A stretch of DNA of 64,000 bases from Acinetobacter gyllenbergii CIP 110306 = MTCC 11365 (GCF_000413855.1 NZ_ATGG01000009.1:1-64000), one strand, 5' to 3'; shown: positions 50,385 through 59,596, counted from the stretch's first letter. Translations and numbers: made by a program. The notes: generated from the sequence alone by a model not told the origin.

Positions 50385-52808
50385 ATGGATTTTCAAGAAA
50401 AAATTTCTAATGATGATTTTTTTAAGTTGATGAAACATCGAATCTTCTCATGCTATTCAAAACGTACTACCTCGACTTTGCGGGAAGGTATAATTTTCAA
50501 AGAAACCATAGATGCTTTAAAGCTGTTAGAGAACTTTGCTTTTGAGATTAAAGATAGTGTGTGGGAGAAAGATTCATTAGTTTTAAAATGTGTATACCCA
50601 GAGATTAAAAAGCAATTTAATGATCTACGTTTGAAAGCATATTTATTCCCACACCCCGAAATGTTCAATCATTTATTTTTTCAAAGTGTGTATGGGGCAT
50701 ATAGACTTTTTGATCAAATACTAGAGAGCGAAATTCGAAAAGACAATTCTCTTAATTCTTCCGCCCAGATGCAAAAAAAGATTGAATTGGTATATTTAAA
50801 GAGAGCATTTGTTGTAGATAAACCTAGGGGTGTCGACACTACGACTTTTGGAATTATGCTAGAACAGAATAAATTTCTTGAAGATTTATTGTGGGTGATT
50901 TCTCAAATTCAGAATCGAATTGATCGAGGTATCCATAGGCAGTTAGCACAAGAGGAAAATGTATTTAATAATTTCAATCAGCAGACGAGAGTTTTTGATG
51001 ACTTATTACGAAAACATAAGTCTGTTTATGTGTTGGTGTTAGATATTTACTTTGAGAGCTTCTTCAAGTCATTATCAGAGCCGACTTCGGTATCAGGGGA
51101 GTTGAAAATACATCAGATTGAACAGATTCGTATGATTCTGGCCCAGCTTGCTCCCCTCCATGGGATCATTAAGATCGAGACCCATTTCAAAGAAGGGCTG
51201 AATTTACATTGTGTTTTAATGTTTGAACCTACTAAAGGTTTTTCAGAAAAAAATACAATAGAGATGTTAAGGCGGTATCTCCAACAGGTTATAGGAAATT
51301 TAAATCATATTGATATTCGAAATTGGAATACAGTAATCAAAAAAAATTATTCTAAAACTGCTGTAGGTCTTATCAGGGCCTCACAACCCAAGAATGTTGC
51401 AGCATTCAAATACTGGATCTTAAGCTTTTTCTATACGCTTGATTTACATATTGAGCCCTATTTGCCAAGGCAATTAAAAAATCATTTGGCTATTAACGCA
51501 AATTTAGACTTCTACATCAATGCGGTTGTGGCGCAGAGTGAGAATCAGAGTCGCAAGCATGACATTACCGTGGAGAATGCCTTAAAGGATTTAGAAAAAG
51601 CGAATAAAGCTTTGCAGAAAATAGTTCAGCCCTTTTTCTCAGAGAAAGATGAAAAAAATGTTTGGAACACTAAGAGCTTATCTAACGTAAGTAAAGGCTA
51701 TATAGAAGCAGTAATGCACTACTATCGAGAGATTGAATCTGATGAGCAAAAGCTTCAATCTATGATGCATATTGAGATTTTTATTGAAACATTGATAACT
51801 GCCCAATTTAAGGCATTTGATCTAAATGATTCTTTAGATCAAGATCAACTGACAGTGCAGCTTTTACGTCGGGCAATAACTCGTCTTGGTCAGAGATTTC
51901 TTTTACTAGGAAAAATTCAGGTAGAAAATGAATACTTTATTAAAACAATACATTATTCAAAGCTGTACGAATCTGAGGCTTTTCAAATAAGTAAGCAAAT
52001 TTTCACGCAAATCGTAAATGGGCATAATCCTAAAGAGATAGTTGTTTACACACAATCTTATGTATCTGCCTTGCGTAATACTTTTACACAAGATTATGTC
52101 TGTTATGACAGAAAGACAATTAAAGAAATGAGAACGGATGCGTACTGGAAATATAAAAAGCGAATAAATGCAGCGAATGTCTTGTTCAAAGAATTGATGA
52201 AACAAGATTGTTTAATTTATAGAATGACTGTTGAATTGATTCCAGAAGTTGGACATATTCCTCAAGCTGAGTTAGCTGTTTTGTGGACTGCTTTTTTACA
52301 TCAAGCACAACGGGCAGAGCCCCTATCATGGAAGACAGGCTACTTTGGATTATGGAGTAAAAATAATGAAGGACATTTTTATGCTGATGTCTTTTTTGTG
52401 CTGGATCATCGAGCATTTGCTGATAAAAATTCGATACCTCGATTGTTAAATAAAAAGTGGTGTAACTTTGTAAAGGATAAAGCTCAGTCAAAGCTAAATT
52501 GGGATGAAAATCCTAAGTTTAAAATTTGTAAAGTAGAAGGCAAACCAATGATGCAGGCCAATAAGGAGTATTTTTTGGAGCACTTGCTTATTGAGTCAAC
52601 CAATAAAGAAAGGAAGATAGATTTCTTAAAAAAAGTTATTCCAACTTTCTTAAGCCATAGTGTTTTTATAGAAAATACTATGGCAGCTGAAGAACATAGA
52701 CAAGCAGAAACAGACTCAAAACTTTTGATAAAAAGTAGTATCGCTGCGACGAAGAAAAAGAGGGCTACATCCAACAAAAAACTGGAAAAAATTTCCAGCT
52801 CATCTTAA
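50385..52808 (+). CDS. Unrecognised ~807-residue island protein, possible duplicated Rep-like fold
   Basis: Starts at the ATG at 50385 with AGGA five bases before. Two regions recall the YfjJ/Gp2-like protein encoded next: YVLVLDIYFESFFKSL then GLNLHCVLMFEP (about residues 210-285), and YRMTVELIPEVG then GHFYADVFFVLDHRAF (about 610-680). In the smaller protein the matching spot is GYHCHVLLIYDG. The His-hydrophobic-His pair is weak or missing here, so a nuclease activity is doubtful. The Lys/Ser-rich C-terminal tail is disordered. Function not known; the domain link is inference by eye. Confidence 0.55.
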   Translation: MDFQEKISNDDFFKLMKHRIFSCYSKRTTSTLREGIIFKETIDALKLLENFAFEIKDSVWEKDSLVLKCVYPEIKKQFNDLRLKAYLFPHPEMFNHLFFQSVYGAYRLFDQILESEIRKDNSLNSSAQMQKKIELVYLKRAFVVDKPRGVDTTTFGIMLEQNKFLEDLLWVISQIQNRIDRGIHRQLAQEENVFNNFNQQTRVFDDLLRKHKSVYVLVLDIYFESFFKSLSEPTSVSGELKIHQIEQIRMILAQLAPLHGIIKIETHFKEGLNLHCVLMFEPTKGFSEKNTIEMLRRYLQQVIGNLNHIDIRNWNTVIKKNYSKTAVGLIRASQPKNVAAFKYWILSFFYTLDLHIEPYLPRQLKNHLAINANLDFYINAVVAQSENQSRKHDITVENALKDLEKANKALQKIVQPFFSEKDEKNVWNTKSLSNVSKGYIEAVMHYYREIESDEQKLQSMMHIEIFIETLITAQFKAFDLNDSLDQDQLTVQLLRRAITRLGQRFLLLGKIQVENEYFIKTIHYSKLYESEAFQISKQIFTQIVNGHNPKEIVVYTQSYVSALRNTFTQDYVCYDRKTIKEMRTDAYWKYKKRINAANVLFKELMKQDCLIYRMTVELIPEVGHIPQAELAVLWTAFLHQAQRAEPLSWKTGYFGLWSKNNEGHFYADVFFVLDHRAFADKNSIPRLLNKKWCNFVKDKAQSKLNWDENPKFKICKVEGKPMMQANKEYFLEHLLIESTNKERKIDFLKKVIPTFLSHSVFIENTMAAEEHRQAETDSKLLIKSSIAATKKKRATSNKKLEKISSSS

Positions 52809-53048
52809 GTGAGCCATAAGAATGCAGATGAACCATAACGTAACTTAAGCTTGTAAGATTTATTATAGACTTCTGTGATATGTGGGAATGCATATAGTTT
52901 AAGTGCTCGTGTACTACGGTCTTTTACTTTATGGAATTTACTGGGTTATTAATATAATGAATATATCTCTTTAATATCTTAAGTAATATTGCTTTATTCA
53001 TAATCAATTCATTACATATCATAAGTACATTCTGTAAAACTTCAATAA

Positions 53049-53085
53049 CTTCCTAGTTGTATGTAGTTCAAAACAAACTAGGAAG
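53049..53085 (+). promoter_or_regulatory. Inverted repeat covering the ribosome site of the YfjJ-like gene
   Basis: CTTCCTAGTT (53049-53058) and AACTAGGAAG (53076-53085) form a perfect 10-bp dyad with a 17-base loop. The right arm holds the AGGAAG ribosome site, five bases from the ATG. Confidence 0.6.
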
Positions 53086-53090
53086 CATCA

Positions 53091-54008
53091 ATGAATACAT
53101 CTACTCCTACTCTTAATGAATCTAAAGTATTAATGGATATAGATAACTTCATTACCTCTATGTCGTATAAGAGATACACTGAGCAAGGTTTTAAAGATGG
53201 TTTAATACAACTCACTACTCAATTTAAGGCAATCTATCAATCCCACTTACGATATGCCCAAAGTATTGAGACTTTTCATTCTTTGACGAAAGCTATTGAT
53301 AAAATGTTGAATGGTGAAGATATCTCTGCTGTAAAGCATCTTAATCCTATGCAAATGTCTCGTTTATTAGAGTTGCTACATTACGGGAAGTTAAATTTTG
53401 CACTTGAGATGATAGGGTTAAAAGCCCAAGAGCAACGTAATCAGCGTAGTCTTCGCGAGTATCTACAACAACTAACTCAACATTACTCCAAACTATTATT
53501 TATTCGTATAGATTTGAGTGTTGAGCTTAAACATCAGCATACTGTAGATATTGAGCAATTTAATGCCTATCTACGCACTTTTATAAATAGAGTGCAAAAC
53601 CAAGATACTTGTTTTAAAGGTCTACAAGGTTATGCATGGGCTTTAGAACAAGGCGCAACTAAGGGTTATCACTGTCATGTCTTACTGATCTATGATGGAC
53701 ATAAACACCAAAAAGATTTTGGTATGGCAATACAGGTTGGACAGTGCTGGAGTGAGATAACAGCGAACAAAGGTTATTACTTTATCTCTAACTCCCCTGA
53801 GTACAAGGAGCAATTTCAAAAAAAGGGTAAATTGGGAATTGGTATGATCCATAGGAATAAGCCTGAGCAAATTCAGAACGCCATCAATGCAGCTATGTAT
53901 TTGGTAAATCCAGAAAAAGATAACCAACATCTTCGAGCTAGAACTCCAAGGATGCGTAGCTTTGGCAAAGGGCAGTACGAGCTTAATAAGCGTAGAGGGA
54001 CTATTTAA
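53091..54008 (+). CDS. YfjJ/YagK / inovirus Gp2-like replication protein
   Basis: 305 residues. The C-terminal two thirds have LLFIRIDLSVELK, GYAWALEQGATKGYHCHVLLIYDG and CWSEITANKGYYF, the YagK/YfjJ (inovirus Gp2) pattern in which HCH resembles the metal-binding HUH pair of rolling-circle Rep proteins; NAINAAMYLVNPEKDNQHLR and MRSFGKGQ are typical of the end. A replication or DNA-nicking role is inferred from the family. CP4-57 of E. coli carries the same gene type beside AlpA. Confidence 0.85.
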   Translation: MNTSTPTLNESKVLMDIDNFITSMSYKRYTEQGFKDGLIQLTTQFKAIYQSHLRYAQSIETFHSLTKAIDKMLNGEDISAVKHLNPMQMSRLLELLHYGKLNFALEMIGLKAQEQRNQRSLREYLQQLTQHYSKLLFIRIDLSVELKHQHTVDIEQFNAYLRTFINRVQNQDTCFKGLQGYAWALEQGATKGYHCHVLLIYDGHKHQKDFGMAIQVGQCWSEITANKGYYFISNSPEYKEQFQKKGKLGIGMIHRNKPEQIQNAINAAMYLVNPEKDNQHLRARTPRMRSFGKGQYELNKRRGTI

Positions 54009-54125
54009 GCTGAGTAAAAGCGTTCAACAGGAAAGATGGTAAGAAAGTAGGATGTGTAATGTATTACTGCAATACGCATCCTATGTAATAATAATTAATC
54101 TAATCAATACAGCTATCTTTGGGAG

Positions 54126-54890
54126 TTAGGAAGCTTTAAGCCGAATATACATATGATAAATTTGAGATGAGTCATTCGGTTTACGTTTATCTATTTCCAG
54201 ATAATTTAAATTTTCTACTAATGCACTTAGTTTCTCATAGCCGTAACTACGAGGGTCAAAGGAAGGATCACTTTTAATCATATATCCGCCTACTCCAGAT
54301 AGAGCAGCCCAGTCTGAATCTTTCGATGAAGCATTAATGGCAACTTTTAGTGCATCTTTTAACTTTTTATCTTTAGATAAGGTAACTTTTTTAGGTACTT
54401 TGGGCTGTTTCTGATCCTCTGTTTCAGTTGATGCTACTTCTTCAACTTTAGGTGTAAGATTTTCAACAAAAATAAATTGATCACATGCAACTATGAAGGC
54501 ATTCGGAGTCTTTTTTTCTCCAAACCCATATACAACTAATCCATTTTCTCGAATTCTTGTTGCTAATCTTGTAAAGTCACTATCTGAAGAGATCAAGCAG
54601 AACCCATCTAAATGACTTTGATGCAGTAGGTCCATTGCATCAATGATTAGAGCAGAGTCGGTTGCATTTTTCCCTGATGTATAGCTGAATTGTTGGACTG
54701 GTTGAATTGCATGTTTATGTAATTCTTCTTTCCATGATTTTAAGTTTGGTTTAGTCCAATCACCATAGATTCTTTTGATGTGGGCTGTGCCAAAACGAGC
54801 GATTTCTTTTAGTAAGTTTTCACAAACAGAAGCTTGAGCATTGTCAGCATCGATCAAGACTGCAAGTTTTAAATTATTTGTTTCAGACAT
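54126..54890 (-). CDS. NYN (PIN-like) nuclease with a C-terminal LOTUS/OST-HTH domain
   Basis: About 254 residues from the ATG at 54890 (MSETNNLKLAVLIDADNAQ). Conserved Asp residues: LIDADN, TDSALIIDAMD, SSDSDFTRLA; these form a metal-dependent PIN-type RNase site. A low-complexity linker (~150-175) leads to a LOTUS-like C-terminal domain (WAALSGVGGYMIKSDPSFDPRSYGYEKLSALVEN in outline). LabA-like proteins of this order act on RNA. A defence or RNA-turnover role on the island is inference. Confidence 0.85.
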   Translation of the reverse strand: MSETNNLKLAVLIDADNAQASVCENLLKEIARFGTAHIKRIYGDWTKPNLKSWKEELHKHAIQPVQQFSYTSGKNATDSALIIDAMDLLHQSHLDGFCLISSDSDFTRLATRIRENGLVVYGFGEKKTPNAFIVACDQFIFVENLTPKVEEVASTETEDQKQPKVPKKVTLSKDKKLKDALKVAINASSKDSDWAALSGVGGYMIKSDPSFDPRSYGYEKLSALVENLNYLEIDKRKPNDSSQIYHMYIRLKAS

Positions 54891-54985
54891 TGATTGATTT
54901 TCTATCAAGAAATTAATCAAATCTATAATGAAATAATAATAAATACAACAACTTGTTGTTTCTATTGTTTCAAATATATTTTTGT

Positions 54986-55015
54986 ACTATGTTAATTTTA
55001 TAAAATTAACATAGT
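54986..55015. repeat. Perfect 30-bp palindrome
   Basis: ACTATGTTAATTTTA followed directly by its exact complement, no loop, no T tract. It lies upstream of the NYN gene and downstream of the lipoprotein gene. Confidence 0.85.
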
Positions 55016-55056
55016 CTGGATTAGAGTTTTATTGGCGTGCGCCTATTATCATAAAA

Positions 55057-55626
55057 TCATTCTTCGGCAAGGGCTTGATAAGTAAGTTTGCCATGTGTGG
55101 TATACAAATAAACTTCTTTGATTTCTTCAGCAGTACACCCCTTTAAAACAAGTTTAAATACATCTCCGTAATAAGACACATTTGGAAATTTAGCTGTAAA
55201 TGGTTCTAGACCAACGACTTTACAGTTTGGATTGTCCATTTCAACCTTATCAATGACATCGTTTACCTCAGAGACCACTTTCAAACGAGTGGTGTCATAA
55301 ATGGTTTGTGTGACTACGATAAAGTTTGGAGGAGAACCAATAGGGCGGAACTTAACTTCTACAGCTTCACTTGGTAGCAGTTCGCGCTTAAGTTGAGGTG
55401 GGGGAATATCAGTATTATCAGCTCCTGTATAAATACTGTCTGGATCATAACGATCATGGGCAATTGCAGCAGCTTCGGCTTCCTGCTCTTTCAATTGCTG
55501 CTTGGAATCATCTTGGATAGGAGTATTAGTTGATTCGCTTGTAATATCTGGCGAGGAAGGTTCTGGTGTTTTATGACAGGCTGTTAGAGTCACTAGAATG
55601 ACAGCCGTAATGAAGATCTGTTTCAT
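55057..55626 (-). CDS. Island lipoprotein, unrecognised
   Basis: About 189 residues from MKQIFITAVILVTLTACHK (lipobox TLTAC). A Ser/Thr/Glu/Gln-rich linker (~20-60) is followed by a compact C-terminal domain with two cysteines (NPNCK and LKGCT). Function unknown. It follows the exported 138-residue protein gene on the same strand with 49 bases between, so the two are probably one operon. Confidence 0.7.
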   Translation of the reverse strand: MKQIFITAVILVTLTACHKTPEPSSPDITSESTNTPIQDDSKQQLKEQEAEAAAIAHDRYDPDSIYTGADNTDIPPPQLKRELLPSEAVEVKFRPIGSPPNFIVVTQTIYDTTRLKVVSEVNDVIDKVEMDNPNCKVVGLEPFTAKFPNVSYYGDVFKLVLKGCTAEEIKEVYLYTTHGKLTYQALAEE

Positions 55627-55675
55627 GACAGAATTTCCTTTTAATTCGAGAATGGATGACACAAAGATTGCTTGT

Positions 55676-56092
55676 TTACTGAGAACTAAACTGGGTACGT
55701 TGGACGTACTTCAGAACAGCTATACCTTTGATGTACAACCATCTGTCATTAATATTCTCGGCATGATAATCAAAGACCTGATAAGCAAAGTCATCAATAT
55801 CAATTAACCTCTGTTCCTTTAAATCCTTACCTTCTCGAATAAGGGCATTCAGATCACCGCTATAGATGTAATAACGTAATCGATCATCTTTAGGAATAAT
55901 TTGCCATTCTCTGCTAATTGCCACAAAAGCATTGCAATTTACATTGCCTTCGCAGCGTTTAATTGTTGGAGCAGAGGAAGGCTCATTAATGAGTGACATG
56001 ACTTTATTCATATCAGCATGACAAACTGAGGCGATGGATAAGCATGCTGTGACAGCACTGTATTGTAAAAATGCTTTGATTCGGTTGTTCAT
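55676..56092 (-). CDS. Exported island protein, unrecognised
   Basis: 138 residues with a signal peptide (SIASVCHAD cleavage region). The mature part is small with a CEGNVNC cysteine pair and aromatic-rich end (YQVFDYHAENINDRWLYIKG). No family recognised. First gene of a two-gene envelope operon with the lipoprotein. Confidence 0.65.
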   Translation of the reverse strand: MNNRIKAFLQYSAVTACLSIASVCHADMNKVMSLINEPSSAPTIKRCEGNVNCNAFVAISREWQIIPKDDRLRYYIYSGDLNALIREGKDLKEQRLIDIDDFAYQVFDYHAENINDRWLYIKGIAVLKYVQRTQFSSQ

Positions 56093-56773
56093 TAAATTAA
56101 ATCCTGATTATTGTTGTTTATTGATTTTTAGAACGTGCAGACAGACAGCATTGCTACATTTCAGACATAGAAGTACTTCAATGACTAAAGTTTCATTGAG
56201 GAATTAGAAAAGTAAATGCCTGATCAGCGTTAAAAATGCTGTGATGCAGATCGCTTTAGTCTGTTAAATGATCTGTCTTATGTGGCGATGAGCCATGACA
56301 GAAAGGGAAAGGCGAAGAATATTTAGAAATATAAAAAACAGTCATGATTGACTCCTTTGGGTATAAAGAAGTTTCACCACATCACTGTCAAATAATGGTG
56401 GCGAAACGAAAAGGGGTTGACAGACTGATACCCAAAAAGATCAGCACACCCGAAGGTGTCCCCCTCCCGTTCCGCCGCAGAGGGGGAGACGCAGGGTCGC
56501 CCACCAAAAAGTTAGACTTTTTAGTGTGCTTTGGGTAAACGGTCTGTCAAAACCGACTGACCATGTGGGTCAGCAGGCCCATCATAATCATAACGATTTC
56601 ATAGGTCAATTCGATTTGTCCTGATGTTCTGTATAACCCAGTAAAAAATGAACAGGCATACGATTCTAAATTATTTCAAATACATATTACTGAAATGAAG
56701 AAATGCCAAGCAGCATCGTAATGAGATCTGCAACAGCGTTTTAAACAGTCATTTCTAACATTGGAGAACGTCC
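56093..56773. promoter_or_regulatory. 681-base intergenic region without a supported gene
   Basis: Between the exported-protein gene (minus) and the 77-residue gene (plus). It contains the multi-branched inverted-repeat element at 56415-56554 and must hold promoters for both directions. A 64-codon frame (56344-56538) lies inside the element and is not supported. Confidence 0.6.
56415..56554. other. Large multi-branched inverted-repeat element (possible structured RNA or ssDNA origin)
   Basis: Nested arms: TGACAGAC (56418-56425)/GTCTGTCA (56542-56549); TACCCAAA (56429-56436)/TTTGGGTA (56530-56537); AGCACAC (56443-56449)/GTGTGCT (56524-56530). Inside are two hairpins, CCCCCTC/GAGGGGG (56460-56466, 56480-56486) and AAAAAGT-TAG-ACTTTTT (56506-56522). 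GC-rich centre in AT-rich DNA. Confidence 0.65.
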
Positions 56774-57007
56774 ATGTCGTATTTGGAAACAGAAGAAGAA
56801 CCGTATAGTCCTCGCTTTCGCGAACCACAACCACCGCAACTCAGCCTAGCCAGTGCACCCACAACTTTGGCGATATTAGGCATGAACCTTGCCAAGTCGA
56901 TAGGTTTTTCACCGATGTTGGGTGGTGTGGCAGGCGCAGCCTTAGGTGGTGTGATTTTAGTGCTGGCAGATCAAACCCGATCCAATATCAGCACACCTAA
57001 ATACTGA
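56774..57007 (+). CDS. Small 77-residue protein with a hydrophobic segment
   Basis: GGAGA precedes the ATG. Pro/Glu-rich N-terminus, then a Gly/Ala-rich hydrophobic stretch (MLGGVAGAALGGVILVLA) that may be a membrane span. It sits 36 bases before the DUF932 gene in the same direction. No family recognised. Confidence 0.6.
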   Translation: MSYLETEEEPYSPRFREPQPPQLSLASAPTTLAILGMNLAKSIGFSPMLGGVAGAALGGVILVLADQTRSNISTPKY

Positions 57008-57043
57008 GTATGCAATTAACAACAGAATTAAAGGACATATCTT

Positions 57044-58093
57044 ATGGCACATTTAGTTGAAACAATGGCATTCACTGGACAAACCCCTTGGCATGGCTTA
57101 GGCAATCAACTGACACCAAACCAACCTTTAGAGGTTTGGGCACAGCAGGCAGGGATGGACTGGCGGATTGAATCGTCAGATGTCAGTTACATAGCTCAAA
57201 ACCAACGTGGGCAAAGTATCATCATGCCCTTTGAAGAACAGCGAGTTTTATACCGTTCCGATACCCATGCACCGTTATCCGTAGTCAGCCAGCGCTTTCA
57301 GGAAGTCCAGCCAATGGAAATTCTGGAGTTCTATCGAGACTTAACTGAACAATCAGGTTTTGAACTGGAAACCGCAGGTGTACTCAAAGGCGGCAAGAAA
57401 TTCTGGGCATTGGCAAAGACTGGACAAACAACTGCCTTAAAAGGAAAGGATGTGAGTAATGGCTATATTCTCTTGGCAACAGCCTGTGACGGCACATTGG
57501 CAACCACAGCTCAGTTCACATCCATTCGAGTGGTTTGTAACAACACTTTGGCGATCGCTTTACGTGGACAGCAAGGGAATACGGGTGTGGTAAAGGTTCC
57601 GCACAGCACCCGATTCAATGCAGAGAAAGTCAAACAGCAACTTGGTATCTCAGTTCGTGCATGGGATGAACACATGTATGAAATGAAACAATTGAGTCAG
57701 CGTAAAGTGACGCAGCAAGAAGCTGCCGCTTATTTTGATGCAGTGTTTAACAATACTAATTTAAGCATGGCTGAGCAGGATGAAAGTATCATTCAGTTCT
57801 ATCGAAATGTTGCTATGCCGAGTCCAACCAACTCATCTCGATCAGACAATAAGACAGAACCGAATGGACGTGCCATGTCTAAGGTGATGACCATGTTTAA
57901 CGGGCATGGACGTGGGGCAGAGCTGAGTTCAGCCAAAGATACGGCGTATGGATTATTATGCTCAATCACCGAGTTCTGTGATCATGAACGTCGTGCCATG
58001 AGTAGAGATCATCGTCTGGACTCTGCATGGTTCGGTATGGGAGCAGCCATTAAACAACGAGGACTTGAACAGGCATTGAGAATGGTGGCTTAA
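57044..58093 (+). CDS. DUF932 (phage/plasmid-like) protein
   Basis: 349 residues. N-terminal GQTPWHGLGNQLTPNQPLEVWAQQAGMDW and VVSQRFQEVQPMEILEFYRDL, then TTAQFTSIRVVCNNTLAIAL, are the DUF932/LGT_TIGR03299 signatures of phage and plasmid proteins of unknown function, often beside recombination genes. AAGGA precedes the start. First of three cassette genes with the YqaJ exonuclease and the RDF-like protein. Confidence 0.9.
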   Translation: MAHLVETMAFTGQTPWHGLGNQLTPNQPLEVWAQQAGMDWRIESSDVSYIAQNQRGQSIIMPFEEQRVLYRSDTHAPLSVVSQRFQEVQPMEILEFYRDLTEQSGFELETAGVLKGGKKFWALAKTGQTTALKGKDVSNGYILLATACDGTLATTAQFTSIRVVCNNTLAIALRGQQGNTGVVKVPHSTRFNAEKVKQQLGISVRAWDEHMYEMKQLSQRKVTQQEAAAYFDAVFNNTNLSMAEQDESIIQFYRNVAMPSPTNSSRSDNKTEPNGRAMSKVMTMFNGHGRGAELSSAKDTAYGLLCSITEFCDHERRAMSRDHRLDSAWFGMGAAIKQRGLEQALRMVA

Positions 58094-58182
58094 ATCAAGG
58101 CATCTATTCAGTTTTAATTAAGCTTAACGTCCTAATCTAAAACTACGGTAACAACCGTAGCAAGCAAAGCAATACCCTTTTG

Positions 58183-58209
58183 GCCACTTCCTCAGATGTG
58201 GCTTTTTTT
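58183..58209 (+). terminator. Terminator after the DUF932 gene
   Basis: GCCAC-(10 nt)-GTGGC with T7; a CTACGGT-AACA-ACCGTAG hairpin lies just upstream (58143-58160). Its position supports starting the YqaJ gene at 58259. Confidence 0.6.
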
Positions 58210-58258
58210 ATGCCCGAAATTCAGCATTTACAATTTTACCGATACAGGAATATTCTCT

Positions 58259-59371
58259 ATGAATAGTCATACCCAAATTCAGAACACTCTAAATCATCCA
58301 CCGTTACAACCTTATCCCATCAAGATTGAAACTGAACATAAGGTTGAGGTGGGCACCCGAACCAAGAAAACGCCAAAGAAAACCAATCATCTACCTTCAG
58401 CAAAACGTCTTGCCAACACTAAAAAGCTGAACTACCAACAATGGATAGAAGTCAGAAAACAGGGCATTGGCAGCAGTGATGCAGCAACCGCATGTGGCCT
58501 CAATCCCTATATGTCGATGCTGGAATTATGGATGATCAAGACCGGTCGTATGCAGCAAAATATTGAAGATGAAAGTGCTGGCCATGCACCTTTATATTGG
58601 GGTAAGCAGCTGGAACCTCTAGTGGCCCAATACTACAGTATGCATACCAACCATAAAGTCCGTCGGGTTAATGCCGTGCTACAGCATTCTGACGAAGACA
58701 AACACTTTATGCTGGCTAACTTGGACTATGCCGTGGTGGGTAATGAAGAAGTCCAGATATTGGAGTGTAAAACAGTAGGTGAGTATGGTTCAAAACTATG
58801 GCGGGACGGTGTACCGCTGTATGTTTTATGCCAGGTACAACATCAACTGGCAGTCACAGGCAAACAAGCAGCGCATATCTGTGCCTTGATCTGTGGACAT
58901 GAAACCCGGATCTTTAAGGTAACCCGCAGTGAAACGGTGATCAAATACATTGTGGATGCAGAGCGTTACTTCTGGGAATGTGTGGAAAAAGATGTACCAC
59001 CTGATGTCGATGCATCTGATTCAGCAGCCAAAGCCTTACAGCTTTTATATCCAGCCCATATACCACTCAGTACGACGGATCTATCTGAGGATGTCACAGC
59101 CAATCAATGCTTTGAGCAATTACTGCAACAACGTCATTTGCTGGAGCAACACCAAAGAAGTTTTGATCAGTTGAAGCATCAAATCCAAATCAAGATGCAG
59201 GATTCAGAACGGGCCATATTTAAGGCCGGTTCAGTCACTTGGAAGAAGTCGAAAGATTCGATCAGCTTAGACAGTAAAGCCTTATTGCAGCAGCATCCAG
59301 AGTTTTTACAACAGTTCCCACAAAACAAACAGGGCACACGTAGATTCCAGATTTATACAGATGCTGATTAA
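58259..59371 (+). CDS. YqaJ-type viral recombinase exonuclease
   Basis: About 370 residues from the ATG at 58259; a longer frame would start inside a terminator. Motifs: QWIEVRKQGIGSSDAATACGLNPYMSMLELW, then FMLANLDYAV and VQILECKTVG, which give the Glu/Asp/ExK metal site of lambda-exonuclease-type enzymes. It resects DNA ends for homologous recombination. No RecT or Beta annealase is next to it. Confidence 0.9.
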   Translation: MNSHTQIQNTLNHPPLQPYPIKIETEHKVEVGTRTKKTPKKTNHLPSAKRLANTKKLNYQQWIEVRKQGIGSSDAATACGLNPYMSMLELWMIKTGRMQQNIEDESAGHAPLYWGKQLEPLVAQYYSMHTNHKVRRVNAVLQHSDEDKHFMLANLDYAVVGNEEVQILECKTVGEYGSKLWRDGVPLYVLCQVQHQLAVTGKQAAHICALICGHETRIFKVTRSETVIKYIVDAERYFWECVEKDVPPDVDASDSAAKALQLLYPAHIPLSTTDLSEDVTANQCFEQLLQQRHLLEQHQRSFDQLKHQIQIKMQDSERAIFKAGSVTWKKSKDSISLDSKALLQQHPEFLQQFPQNKQGTRRFQIYTDAD

Positions 59372-59442
59372 TCCAACCGAATTAGCCTAAGCAAATCTTC
59401 TGAACTTCCACATCACTTCCCCAAATCCCATTTCATCAAAAA

Positions 59443-59515
59443 AGCGCAAAACAGCCCCCGTCACCAGCAAGTACCGTGAAGTACTTACTGATGACTAAAT
59501 GGACTGTTCTGCGCT
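59443..59515. other. Imperfect ~70-base stem-loop before the RDF-like gene
   Basis: Nested arms AGCGCA/TGCGCT, AACAG/CTGTT, GTCA/TGAC, CAG/CTG and AAGTAC/GTACTT around CGTGAA (59475-59480). No T tract, so not a terminator. Confidence 0.55.
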
Positions 59516-59596
59516 GAATTTATGCATTTAAAAAATGTTTGCTTCTTACACATATCAAAGGGGCAACCGTAAAAAATTACCGTAGAGGAAAGCAAC

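Noticed and set aside
54986..55015. Terminator of the island lipoprotein gene
   Set aside because: The palindrome is AT-rich with no loop and no T tract on either side.
56344..56538. 64-codon frame with Arg/Pro-rich product
   Set aside because: It falls inside the multi-branched element, and base pairing explains the sequence better than coding.
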